A stretch of 64,000 bases of DNA from Paenibacillus sp. JQZ6Y-1 (GTDB lineage Bacteria > Bacillota > Bacilli > Paenibacillales > Paenibacillaceae): assembly GCF_040719145.1 (NCBI RefSeq), contig NZ_JBFDUZ010000001.1:1798001-1862000 (forward strand), written 5' to 3'. Every line of letters begins with the position of its first letter. Position 1 is the stretch's first letter. The position numbers and the translations under genes are program-made. Positions 19,101 through 27,495 of the stretch are shown here, piece after piece. The notes under the pieces were generated by a model. The model saw nothing but the letters and a program-made list of their open reading frames with translations. It was not told the origin of the DNA and made no database searches.

Positions 19101-19976
19101 GAAGGATACACGGCGCGTGCCGCTGTGGATTACAATCTATATACATGGAGCGATAACACAGCACAGCCTATAACGGAGTGGAACGGTTATATTCAGCGAA
19201 CGATTCCAGTTGCAGGTATCACATCATCGAATCGTCTGGCAGTGGTACGAGTGGAAGAAGCATCCAATGGTACGTTCGCTTATACACCTGTTCCATTCAC
19301 TGTGCAAAATGATAAGGTAACTGTATTCAGTCGCAGCAATAGCACGTATGTGGTATTAGATGCCAAGCCGCAAGCATGGACGGACATGCAGGCGCACTGG
19401 GCAGCATCGTCTGTACAGCAGCTTGCTGATCGTATGATTATCCATGGCACTACCAAACAAACATTCTCGCCCTCTGCGGCAATCACCCGTGCAGAAATGG
19501 CTACACTTCTGAACCGCGTGCTTGGATTATCCAAGGCTACGGCTACAACAGGCAATGATCATTCTTCGCGCGACCAAGCAGGAAAGGGAAAGGAATTTTC
19601 CGATATAGCATCCTCCGCATGGTATGCAGAAGATGTTTATACCGCTGCTGCTGCGGGATTGCTGCAAGGCGATGCTAGTGGTACATTCCGACCCAATGCG
19701 ACCATCACCCGTCAGGAAATGGCAGTGATGCTGGATCGTGTTCTACAGCAAAATGATCTGCTTCGTACTGCCGCCACGGAATCTGCAAACAATCCTATGA
19801 ATCGGTTTCCCGATTTGGGAAAATCAGCGACATGGGCGAGACAGGCAATTGTGAATCTAGATGCTTCCGGTTTGCTACAAGGAAATGAAGCAGGATTGTT
19901 TCAACCTAAGCAGTCACTTACTCGAGCCGAAAGTGCAGCCATCATGTATCGCTTATTGAATGAAATCGCAAAATAG
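16104..19976 (+). CDS. SLH-anchored extracellular endonuclease/exonuclease/phosphatase protein
   Basis: 1290 residues. A signal peptide (about 1-35) is followed by two OB-like nucleic-acid-binding domains (about 70-145 and 255-350). An endonuclease/exonuclease/phosphatase domain then spans about 515-825, with SIASFNVENFWDD, IGLMEVQDNNG, IVIANHFNSKGGD, LVGDFNDF and SDHDPLLT supplying the metal and catalytic residues. A Gly/Ser/Asp linker (about 828-865), a further domain and three SLH repeats (about 1090-1290) follow. The arrangement fits a cell-wall-attached nuclease that degrades extracellular DNA, comparable to YhcR-type enzymes. GGAGG precedes the ATG well. Confidence 0.88.
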   Translation: MRRWKSKTGAGLAAVMLASSIVPGASWNLSTASAAERNETNHDGITSISASAESASLAHIQHKVSTASEDTYSIATARQQTIGNTVNIQGIVTYRQDTGSGYSNLYIQDNQAGIVVRGSNLSAQQGQRVQVSGTLGAYRNLLQISASSSNVIVTDPNSTVPSPSPITSADFAVGNSYEARLVAVHNIQVDSVSGSRYTVSDGTGTFIVYSTEPWLEAGKSYDSITGVITRYNNEYQLIPRTVSDIAGSVPPVEQEPFKLTISQIQGTAQTSTYADEQVQQVEGIVTMVKSKSSFYMQMPDNLDDGDDRTSQAILVYRASHGVKVGDKVSVDGSVKEYRETGYSDAADLTTTEIAATAIQVLDENQTLPKPTVIGAGGRVIPSQIAAPDGFATFDPSAYSIDFYESLEGMRIQLNNADIIGPYGYETPVSVDIDNSPRRTPAGGLIISNGEFNANRLLIAEKPKQSIKTGDRFDGSITGIMSYNYSNFKILPDAELPPIVDGGWKREVSALHNGDKQLSIASFNVENFWDDPANTAKTKQIARNVIDNLHTPDIIGLMEVQDNNGATDDGTTDASTSFNALIRDIVAAGGPEYRYASIAPQNNQDGGAPGGNIRVGFLYNPARVSLPQAAGGAGDSVTAVTYGPQGLSANPGRIDPQNPAFTDSRKSLAAQFEFHGQTVIVIANHFNSKGGDQALYGSAQPPVRSSEIQRAKQAAVLNKFVQDTLAQNSDANVVLVGDFNDFQFSNTFKILKGTQLTNLVDTLPINERYSYVYEGNSQTLDHVLMTSSIAGKAKLDIVHINADFMEADGRVSDHDPLLTVIDFAKKGHSDDDDDSGNNTGGGSGNAGSGSGNGGGSGTTTPTNPQTTPISPIATSQGLSTDGKTARWLFAPTISKQNNRPLNAVTLTADHIQQMLNSAEAATALQINVDSNDTEGAFEVQLASAAIQALTNQQQVEQLLIQTPVGSYTLPLALIRESVTGTQALGVNITPSPAALAQASQEGYTARAAVDYNLYTWSDNTAQPITEWNGYIQRTIPVAGITSSNRLAVVRVEEASNGTFAYTPVPFTVQNDKVTVFSRSNSTYVVLDAKPQAWTDMQAHWAASSVQQLADRMIIHGTTKQTFSPSAAITRAEMATLLNRVLGLSKATATTGNDHSSRDQAGKGKEFSDIASSAWYAEDVYTAAAAGLLQGDASGTFRPNATITRQEMAVMLDRVLQQNDLLRTAATESANNPMNRFPDLGKSATWARQAIVNLDASGLLQGNEAGLFQPKQSLTRAESAAIMYRLLNEIAK

Positions 19977-20030
19977 TAACATAATAATAATTATGTAAAC
20001 TAATAACAAAAAAAGCAACCAAGCTCACAA

Positions 20031-20078
20031 CAACAGCCATCATTCTTGTCAATTGTAGACAAAGAATAATGGCTGTTG
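20031..20078 (+). terminator. Hairpin between convergent nuclease and propeller genes
   Basis: Ten-base outer arms CAACAGCCAT / ATGGCTGTTG enclose an inner pairing of ATTCTTGTC with GACAAAGAAT. It lies between two convergent genes and could serve both strands, though the T-run is weak. Confidence 0.6.
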
Positions 20079-20135
20079 CTATTAAGAGCCATTATTTTCG
20101 TTATATGAAAGGATAAGCCTCTTTTCTAATAAGGA

Positions 20136-21512
20136 TCATTCCAATTCCAGCTTGGCGATAGATGAACCGATACCCGGCGTATTCGGATTGTTACTACCGC
20201 GCGGCTGATCGAAATTACTGATGTACAACGTATTTCCTATAAAAGAAAGACTGGCTGGGAACTCCAGTGGACCGCTATTATCATTGCGTGCAATATCGGT
20301 TACCGTGCCATCCAGTGTAACCCGCACAATCGCATTGCGTTCATTAGCGGCAATATACAGGTTACCATCCGGTCCAATCGTCAGACCATCGGCACCGTAT
20401 AACAGCTCACTCTTAGCAATCGATTGCGATTGACCCACTGCACCATCCTCGTCCACCGTAAAGCGATGCACCTCTCCAGAACTTGTATTCGCAACATATA
20501 GATACCCATCTGTACCGACAGCGATCCCATTTACAACGATTGCCTGCTGCGGTCGTTCTGCGGTTAAGCCGCTGGCGTACGTGCTCAACTGTCCCTCCGG
20601 TGTGACCGCATAGATATTGCCCGTTGCGCCACCCGTTACGTACAGTGTTCCTTCGCGGTCAAATGCCAGTCCATTCGCACCCGCTACACCGCTGACGAAG
20701 GTATCCACCTTAGAACTGTCAAATGGATCACCGTTCAGATCAGCAGCGTTTATTTTGTAAATTAGACCTTCTTCACCACCGCTGGCAATATACAGATTGC
20801 CGCTCTCATCCATTGCCATACCAGTCCCCGTTCGTGGCAGTACGGTCAGCACCTCTGCTGCACCCGTACTAGCATCTATGCGATACAACTCGCGTGTATC
20901 CATATCAGCAGTAAATACATTATCCCCATAGGCAACAACACCTTCAATCCGTGTTCCTGTATTCTGATCCGGCTTCAAATCCGTCAATATCGATACGTTT
21001 AGCAGTCCCGCGTATGTGTCAGAAGTTACACTATCGTCTGTAGTGTTACCATACACATCATTACCTACCGTATTATCGTTGGAGCTACCTGATACTGGCG
21101 GCTGCGTATCGTCATCCGCTTGCACATGAACCCATCTATTCGCCGAATCATACGAAACGGTATAGCTGAATGCCTCAAATGCTTTACGTACGGGAATGAG
21201 TACCTCACCATCGGTCTGAAATAAAGAGGAGGTCGTACTGCTCTCGGTAAAGGTAATCTGTTTCTCTCCGCGCTGCAACGTTAATGTTCCTGTCTGTTTA
21301 TTCCAATCCACATCTGCACCAAGCTCCTTGGCGATCGCCGCATACGGAGCATACAAGCTGTGATTCACCGTATATCCTTCCAATGCTAGCTCCTGTCCAT
21401 CGACCTGTAGCTTCATATCTGTTTCTGCTGGTGTCGCTGCCCACCCCGTAGATGGTAACAGCAGTAACCCACCAGCCAGTGTAGCGGTAATAAATGCTTT
21501 GTTTTTGATCAT
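20136..21512 (-). CDS. Secreted protein: copper amine oxidase-like N domain plus NHL/SMP-30 beta-propeller
   Basis: 458 residues with a signal peptide cleaved after GWAA (about residue 26). Residues 30-130 form a copper-amine-oxidase N-terminal-like stalk domain (VDGQELALEGYTVNHSLYAPY, VLIPVRKAFEAF), common on secreted Paenibacillus proteins. After an Asn/Thr/Asp linker, residues 175-458 hold repeated blades (DESGNLYIASGG, DREGTLYVTGG, GPDGNLYIAAN) of an NHL or SMP-30/gluconolactonase-like propeller. The function could be lactone hydrolysis or ligand binding; the active site cannot be assigned. AGGGG precedes the ATG. Confidence 0.8.
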   Translation of the reverse strand: MIKNKAFITATLAGGLLLLPSTGWAATPAETDMKLQVDGQELALEGYTVNHSLYAPYAAIAKELGADVDWNKQTGTLTLQRGEKQITFTESSTTSSLFQTDGEVLIPVRKAFEAFSYTVSYDSANRWVHVQADDDTQPPVSGSSNDNTVGNDVYGNTTDDSVTSDTYAGLLNVSILTDLKPDQNTGTRIEGVVAYGDNVFTADMDTRELYRIDASTGAAEVLTVLPRTGTGMAMDESGNLYIASGGEEGLIYKINAADLNGDPFDSSKVDTFVSGVAGANGLAFDREGTLYVTGGATGNIYAVTPEGQLSTYASGLTAERPQQAIVVNGIAVGTDGYLYVANTSSGEVHRFTVDEDGAVGQSQSIAKSELLYGADGLTIGPDGNLYIAANERNAIVRVTLDGTVTDIARNDNSGPLEFPASLSFIGNTLYISNFDQPRGSNNPNTPGIGSSIAKLELE

Positions 21513-21782
21513 AAGTATTCCCCTTTCTGATTATAATGGGCGTTTGAGCCTGTTACCCCTATTCCACAAAAGCAAAGCGTTTCCTTTGAAAAGACACGAT
21601 AAAATAGACAATCACCACTTATTTTTTACTTTTTATGTAAATGATTACGCAATATATTGACTCTCTACATCTAGAGGCGGAGAGAAAAGGCAGTAGATTT
21701 CATCCTATGAGCTGATTCAAACAATTGCCATATGCACTACTATGATAACAGGCAACATATTCCTGAATGGAGGGCGAATAGC

Positions 21783-22001
21783 ATGGGGAAGATGTTATAT
21801 GATACGGAGCAGGCACACAGCACAACCAATTCTACAGAGCAGCAAAGTCGTCTTTGCTACATCTGGACACCGGAGGAAACGATCATGAACGAAAATCAAC
21901 CTACCGAAGATGAATGGATGGACGAGCTGGATGAGCAGCAACAAATTGAGCAGGAGCTAGAATACTTAAATTCATGGGATCGCGTGCTAGAATTTTTGTG
22001 A
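21783..22001 (+). CDS. Small acidic protein, unknown
   Basis: 72 residues, not recognised. GGAGGG at 21769-21774 supports the ATG at 21783, and a second GGAGG supports an internal ATG at 21886 that would give a 38-residue product. The C-terminal half is strikingly acidic and rich in Glu/Gln (EQQQIEQELEYL), predicted helical. A terminator hairpin follows 38 bases after the stop, which argues that the region is a real transcription unit. Confidence 0.5.
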   Translation: MGKMLYDTEQAHSTTNSTEQQSRLCYIWTPEETIMNENQPTEDEWMDELDEQQQIEQELEYLNSWDRVLEFL

Positions 22002-22038
22002 ATCATGGATTAGACCTTATGAAGCATGTGCATCACTC

Positions 22039-22091
22039 ACCGCCAACTTTTCATTTTTCTTGCATGAAACAAGAGATGAGAAATTGGCGGT
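22039..22091 (+). terminator. Terminator after the small acidic gene
   Basis: Arms at 22039-22054 and 22075-22091 pair over about 16 bases with two or three mismatches, followed by TTTTG. Confidence 0.7.
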
Positions 22092-22281
22092 TTTGTATGT
22101 CTGTAGTGGGGTAAGTAAGCTGTATAGCTGCGAATGCGTTTCTACTGTCATCCTTGACATATAGACATCGCTATTGCTTTGGGATCGCAGTTCATGATCT
22201 TTGCAAAAGGACGTATAGCTTGGTATCAAGCTTCCTGTTTGCGAATGCAATTCAATATGAATATGAAGGAGGATGCTCATT

Positions 22282-22647
22282 ATGGGCTTCAATCTCAATA
22301 ATCTCAAGGATATGCTAACAGGCTCCAACAAAGACGGACAACAATCCGGTGGTTCTTCCGGCGGTATTATGGATATGATCAGCAAATTGCCACTAGATCA
22401 GATTATTCAAAAGCTACCACTGGACAAGCTGCTGACTCCCGAATTTATGCAAAAACATACTCCATTTCAATCAGCAGGTGACATGCTGCAAAAATTCGGT
22501 CTTGGTTCAACTACCGACTCTGCCGACAAAGTAAAACAAGTACCGCAGGATCAGATCGACACGCAGGTTAGTCAAAATACACAATTCGGCTCGCTGCAAC
22601 AAATGCTGCAAAAAGCTGCCGAATTTTACGCTTCTCGCAAAGGCTAA
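22282..22647 (+). CDS. Small protein with repeated LPLD segments, unknown
   Basis: 121 residues, no signal peptide. A Gly/Ser-rich stretch (about 21-31) is followed by the near repeats KLPLDQIIQ and KLPLDKLLT and a Gln-rich tail. No catalytic motif is seen. AAGGAGGA at 22266-22273 gives an eight-base spacer to ATG 22282; an ATG at 22273 overlaps the ribosome binding site. A strong terminator follows, so it is monocistronic. Similar short Leu/Pro/Gln-rich proteins occur in Paenibacillus without known function. Confidence 0.65.
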   Translation: MGFNLNNLKDMLTGSNKDGQQSGGSSGGIMDMISKLPLDQIIQKLPLDKLLTPEFMQKHTPFQSAGDMLQKFGLGSTTDSADKVKQVPQDQIDTQVSQNTQFGSLQQMLQKAAEFYASRKG

Positions 22648-22731
22648 TCTAAGCCATCAGTGCAACAGAGCTGCGTACAAATGCGCTCTACAGATAACAA
22701 CGATCAAGATCAAGACGAATAGAACGAACCC

Positions 22732-22775
22732 AATAGCGTTCATTGCTGATATTACTGGCAATGAACGCTATTTTT
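22732..22775 (+). terminator. Terminator after the LPLD-repeat small protein
   Basis: Perfect 15-base arms (22732-22746 and 22758-22772) with an 11-base loop, then TTTTT. The remainder of 22776-22984 holds only presumed promoter sequence for the next gene. Confidence 0.92.
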
Positions 22776-22984
22776 GTATGTAACTATGACAAGCAACAAG
22801 TACCATAAATGGCGCATTTTGTTTTGCATGCTTTTGATCATCGGCACTATAATAATGGACAAATTTACATCTGCCTACAATGCGTTTTGACTAAACTGTT
22901 ATAGGACTGCAATGCTATCAATAAAATACGGAACTCAGTGATCAGCAAAGGAATGTGCAAGGTTACGCTGGAAGGAGAGAGAAC

Positions 22985-24526
22985 ATGAGCAGTATTACGG
23001 TTGAAGAAGCGATGGCAGTCGGAGCGCTCGCGCGCGCCCAGATCATTGCTGGGCATACCGGCTTGCGGAATCCGATTGAGCATGTGACCGTACTGGAAAT
23101 TCCCGATTCGGAAGAATGGTTTAAAGGGCATGAACTGATTATTACTGCCTTTTATAATATTGGAGACGATGTACAGCGGCAACTCGCTCTGCTGGATAAA
23201 ATGAAAAAAATGCACGCCGCCGCACTTGCGCTTTGCTATCCCGGTCTGCATTATCATTCGCTATCGCCCGTTGTCTTGCAGCGGGCGGATGAACTGCATC
23301 TACCAATCATTGAAATTCCACGCGATGTGCCTTATATCGATATTATCTCGCCAGTCGTACAAGAGATTCAGAAACATCGTTCGCTTGAGATCCGTCAAAT
23401 GCTGCAAATCCAAAACTACGTAACCGAATGGCTTGCGGAGAAGCTAGATCATACTGTCATCATTCCCAAAATCGGCGAAATTCTTGGTGATCCGTTGCTG
23501 CTGGTTGATGAGCAATATCGTCAGCTTGCTAGTTATGAGGTCGAGCTAGTGTATACCGATACCGCCGAATCAATCGCTGCCCATCCACCGGATGAGGCGG
23601 ATGATTCTCCATTTGATATTGTAGAGGTGATCCAATCTGCCGAGCGAGTATACGGGTATCTGTGTATTCGTAGTGATGAGAAGATGCCGCCATTTAAGGA
23701 GATGCTATACCATTCTGTTGCTGTCAGTCTCGCATTGTATTTTGCGCAAGAGGATGCTATTCAGAGTGCGGCGCGTGATTATCAGCAGACCGTGCTTATT
23801 CATTGGCTGAATGGGCAAGAGATTGGGCAGGAGCAGCTGGAACGTAGTCTCAATGAAGCCGGGTATGATCTGCATAGCTTTGGCGGGATGGTCATTCTAA
23901 TCGTGCAAGATACAGCACAACAGCAGCAGCTTCATACATCGATTCAAACAGCCTATGAGAAGGTATGGCATACGAAAGGCATGATTATCACGCATGGTCA
24001 GCAGCTAGTACTGTTATTGCCGCATCCATCCAGCCCAAGTGAGCAACCAGACGAGTATAGACATCGGCTTGACGCTTTGAAGGCAGCATTGCCTGTTCCG
24101 GTGATCATGGTATATCAGCGTATTCAACGTGATCTGATAAACGAAGGCGCAGCGATGTATCGAGGTCTGCTCGATATTCTTCATTTTCGTCGGCGGATGC
24201 CAGCCTTATCTGATCTGTTATGCGCGGACCGCTTGCCGTTATTCCAGCTACTGCGTCATATGGAAGACGATACGTTACAGCGTACGATTCAGCCTTTGTT
24301 AGAGCCACTTTTGCAGTATGATCGTAAAATGAATGCCGATTTTCTGGATACGCTGGAGTATTTTCTATTTTACCCAGAGCAGCAGGAGCTTCCTGATGTG
24401 CTGCATATTCATCGGAATACGCTCAATTATCGCAAGCAACGTATTATTGATATTTTAAAAGTCAATCCATTTGAGAATCCGCATCGTATTCATTTTGAGA
24501 TGGCATTGCTGCTGAATAAGCTGTAA
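22985..24526 (+). CDS. PucR family transcriptional regulator
   Basis: 513 residues. The N-terminal PucR domain (about 5-125) has ITVEEAMAVGAL, LEIPDSEEWFKGHELIITAFYN and the IPRDVPYIDI end. A middle sensor-like region follows. The C terminus (about 450-513) is a PucR-type helix-turn-helix with LPDVLHIHRNTLNYRKQRI and FEMALLLNKL. PucR proteins control purine and allantoin catabolism in Bacillus. Here the regulator lies upstream, same strand, of a permease/DUF917/hydantoinase-like cassette that it probably controls. The ATG at 22985 follows GGAAGGAGAG. Confidence 0.88.
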   Translation: MSSITVEEAMAVGALARAQIIAGHTGLRNPIEHVTVLEIPDSEEWFKGHELIITAFYNIGDDVQRQLALLDKMKKMHAAALALCYPGLHYHSLSPVVLQRADELHLPIIEIPRDVPYIDIISPVVQEIQKHRSLEIRQMLQIQNYVTEWLAEKLDHTVIIPKIGEILGDPLLLVDEQYRQLASYEVELVYTDTAESIAAHPPDEADDSPFDIVEVIQSAERVYGYLCIRSDEKMPPFKEMLYHSVAVSLALYFAQEDAIQSAARDYQQTVLIHWLNGQEIGQEQLERSLNEAGYDLHSFGGMVILIVQDTAQQQQLHTSIQTAYEKVWHTKGMIITHGQQLVLLLPHPSSPSEQPDEYRHRLDALKAALPVPVIMVYQRIQRDLINEGAAMYRGLLDILHFRRRMPALSDLLCADRLPLFQLLRHMEDDTLQRTIQPLLEPLLQYDRKMNADFLDTLEYFLFYPEQQELPDVLHIHRNTLNYRKQRIIDILKVNPFENPHRIHFEMALLLNKL

Positions 24527-25006
24527 AAGAGATAGACGTATAGTGAGCAGACATGAGGAAATAGCAATAATTAAATAGAAATGATAAAGCCAATGCTTCC
24601 TATGTACTGCATTTGTTGCAGTCAGGTCATTGGCTTTACGTTTTCATTGTGTAGGAAGTTCAAATTACATAGAACGTTCAAGTTAGGTGGAGAGTTGAAG
24701 TTACATAGAACAATAAAGCGCATCTAAAGAGAGCTAAGCAGAGGCGGCTGATTGTTCATCTAACAAAGGATTAAGAGAGCAGTAAAAAGCTTGTTATGAA
24801 GAAGATAGAAGTAGTAACAAATTCATCAATCAAAAATAAAATATCGACCTTTACGAGTTAACTTTCATAACATTAAATCTTATATTTGTTCATTTGACCA
24901 ACATCATCGTCTTTATTTCGTGTCACAACCTTATTATCATGATAGAATTTATGCCCTATATTAGATACATACCCGATATCGTTCGGGACATAAGGGAGGG
25001 ATTCCG
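24527..25006. other. Intergenic region before the NCS1 permease
   Basis: Beyond a terminator at 24586-24637 it is AT-rich and non-coding, with repeated short phrases (TTACATAGAACnnT twice near 24664-24711). It must carry the promoter of the permease operon; a GATAGAAT-like -10 near 24939 is possible. Confidence 0.4.
24586..24637 (+). terminator. Terminator after pucR-like gene
   Basis: Ten-base arms AAAGCCAATG / CATTGGCTTT enclose a nested ACTGCA / TGCAGT stem. The T-run is short. Confidence 0.6.
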
Positions 25007-26311
25007 ATGAGTCAAAATGGAAATGCGGATGATTATTCACTAGCAAGAGTGCCTGCTGACCGCAGAGAGTCGATGTTTAGTATTATGCTCGTCAGAATCG
25101 GGGCGCTCACCTGTATTTCGCAATTTCTGATTGGTGCGGCGCTTGGCTACGGTATGACGTTATGGGACGCATTTTGGGCAACGATGTTCGGGAGTGTTAT
25201 TTTGCAGGTGGTATCGGCATTACTTGGAATCGCTGGTGCAAGAGAAGGCATGTCCACCAGTCTACTGGCGCGCTGGTCGGGATTCGGGCAGTATGGTTCT
25301 AGCATTATTGGGCTGATCTTCGCCATTTCTTTGACGGGATGGTTTGGTGTACAAAATTCAGTCTTCGCCGAAGGCATTGATGGAGTAACCGGAGGCAAGC
25401 TGGGCTTCGTTCTAGCTTCGATTATTACGGGGATTGGTACCACCTTGCTCGTGTATTTTGGCTTCAAATGGATTAGCTGGACAGCGAAGATCACTGTTCC
25501 TCTATTCTTAATTGTTATGGGTGTTGGTGTGTATCAAGTATTGAAGAATCACTCCATCGTCGAGCTGGCAACAATGGCTCCACCGGGAACGGCATTGACC
25601 ATTGGCGCGGCGACTACGATGGTAGCGGGTGGCTTTATCGTCGGCTGTGTCACTACACCGGATATGACGCGCTTCGCCAAGTCGGGACGGGATGTTATCT
25701 GGATTACGCTGGTAGGTACCTTCCTCGGCGAATTTGGGGTCAATTTAATTGCAGTACTGATGGCGCATGCAGTGGGCAGTGCAGATATTATGTCGATTGT
25801 TATGCAACTGACCGGATTGCTCGGCGGCGCGATTGTTGCTTTTGCTACATTGAAAATTAACGATATTAACCTGTACTCCTCTTCACTAGGGATTACGAAC
25901 TTCCTGAGTACGCTGTTCAATGTCAATATGAACCGCGGGGTGCTAACACTGATTCTCGGGGTGCTTGGAACGGTGTTGTCGATTGTCGGTATTCTGGACA
26001 AATTCACTTCGTTCCTGATCATTCTAGGTGTTGCCATTCCGCCAATCGCTGGCATTATGGCGATTGATTATTACCTGCTCAAGCGTTTCCGACCAGAGCT
26101 AGATGCGTCGCGTGAGCTAGGAACATTACCGGAAACCTGCGAGAAAATCAATCCTGTTGCGATCTTTTCATGGCTGATTGGCTTTGCTTCAGGCATGTTC
26201 ATTACGTGGGGCGTGCAGGCGCTGACTTCGATTATCGTCAGCTCGATTGTATATTATGTCGGTATGAAGCTATTGGCTCCCAAAAAGGTACTGGGCTTGA
26301 CCAAAGGATAG
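25007..26311 (+). CDS. NCS1 family cytosine/purine/hydantoin permease
   Basis: 434-residue protein with about 12 hydrophobic segments. CodB/NCS1-like features include the N-terminal YSLARVPADRRES, FGVQNSVFAEG in helix 3, and the helix 6 region VGCVTTPDMTRFAKS. The family imports nucleobases, allantoin or hydantoins with sodium or protons. It is the first gene of a three-gene operon with DUF917 and a hydantoinase-like protein, so the substrate is probably a cyclic ureide or related ring. GGAGGG precedes the ATG. Confidence 0.88.
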   Translation: MSQNGNADDYSLARVPADRRESMFSIMLVRIGALTCISQFLIGAALGYGMTLWDAFWATMFGSVILQVVSALLGIAGAREGMSTSLLARWSGFGQYGSSIIGLIFAISLTGWFGVQNSVFAEGIDGVTGGKLGFVLASIITGIGTTLLVYFGFKWISWTAKITVPLFLIVMGVGVYQVLKNHSIVELATMAPPGTALTIGAATTMVAGGFIVGCVTTPDMTRFAKSGRDVIWITLVGTFLGEFGVNLIAVLMAHAVGSADIMSIVMQLTGLLGGAIVAFATLKINDINLYSSSLGITNFLSTLFNVNMNRGVLTLILGVLGTVLSIVGILDKFTSFLIILGVAIPPIAGIMAIDYYLLKRFRPELDASRELGTLPETCEKINPVAIFSWLIGFASGMFITWGVQALTSIIVSSIVYYVGMKLLAPKKVLGLTKG

Positions 26312-26376
26312 CATCACATTCGCAAAGCGATCTAACTACTATAGCTTGTAGTCATAACAAGGGAGGCTGATGATTG

Positions 26377-27495
26377 ATGCGATGGATCACAGAGGAAGAT
26401 ATTGAGAATCTAGCAGTTGGCGCGGCGCTGCTTGGTACAGGCGGTGGCGGGGACCCGTATCTTGGCAAACTGATGGTGCAAAAATGTATTCGGGAGAATG
26501 GACCGATTCAGATGCTGCATCCTGACGAATTACCCGACGACGCTTGGGTGATTCCAACCGCGATGATGGGTGCGCCAACGATTATGATGGAGAAGATTCC
26601 GAATGGCGATGAAGCGCTGAAGTCGATGCGTTTGTTGGAGGAACAGGCAGGTGTTCAAGCCTTTGCAACGATGCCGATTGAATGCGGCGGCTTGAATTCA
26701 ACAGTACCGTTCGTCGTCGCGTCCAAAGCTGGTATTCCACTTGTGGATGCAGACGGCATGGGACGAGCCTTTCCTGAGCTGCAAATGGAAACCTTCCATA
26801 TCTACGGCATTCACGGTACACCGATGGCACTGCATAATGAACGCGGCGATCGGGTACTGCTGGAAACGATGGACAACTATATGCTCGAATATATCTCGCG
26901 TGGCATTGCGATACGGATGGGCGGAGCGGCTCATGTAGCGGAATACATGATGAATGGGGCGGATGTGAAGCGTACCGCTATTCATGGCACGATGACCCTG
27001 TGTATGGAACTAGGGCGCGCCATCCGCGAATCACAGATCAGCAAGCGTGATCCAATCGAAGCCATTCAAGAGGTCACTCGGCAGTCAATCTACGGCGAAG
27101 CGATTGTGATTTTCCGTGGGAAAATCACCGATATTGAGCGTCAATCAACCGATGGCTTTGTACGCGGCAAGGCGCTTGTATCTGGACTGGGCGAATATGA
27201 AGGCAAAGAGCTGCGAGTGGACTTTCAAAACGAAAACCTATGCGCACTGATGGATGGGGAGATGCAAGCAATGGTGCCGGATCTGATTACCTTTTTGGAT
27301 CAGGAAACAGGCATGCCGATTACGACCGAATCGATCAAATACGGCTTCCGTGTGATTTGCCTTGCTATTCCCACACCGGATATTATGCGCAGTGCGGCAG
27401 CATTAGAAGTATGGGGACCACGATATTTTGGCTATGATACTGACTATGAGCCGGTTGAACATATTCAGCAGAGACGGAGGGAACAGCATGTATAA
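26377..27495 (+). CDS. DUF917 family protein
   Basis: 372 residues with the family hallmark AAGLLGTGGGGDPYLG-like segment near the N terminus (ALLGTGGGGDPYLGK), MGAPTIMMEKIPNG, ECGGLNSTVPF and VDADGMGRAFPELQM. DUF917 proteins are regularly found beside hydantoinase/oxoprolinase genes and are suspected partners in ring-opening or thiol/hydantoin metabolism. The exact reaction is not established. ATG 26377 is ten bases after GGGAGG. The last eight bases overlap the next gene, so translation is coupled. Confidence 0.87.
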   Translation: MRWITEEDIENLAVGAALLGTGGGGDPYLGKLMVQKCIRENGPIQMLHPDELPDDAWVIPTAMMGAPTIMMEKIPNGDEALKSMRLLEEQAGVQAFATMPIECGGLNSTVPFVVASKAGIPLVDADGMGRAFPELQMETFHIYGIHGTPMALHNERGDRVLLETMDNYMLEYISRGIAIRMGGAAHVAEYMMNGADVKRTAIHGTMTLCMELGRAIRESQISKRDPIEAIQEVTRQSIYGEAIVIFRGKITDIERQSTDGFVRGKALVSGLGEYEGKELRVDFQNENLCALMDGEMQAMVPDLITFLDQETGMPITTESIKYGFRVICLAIPTPDIMRSAAALEVWGPRYFGYDTDYEPVEHIQQRRREQHV

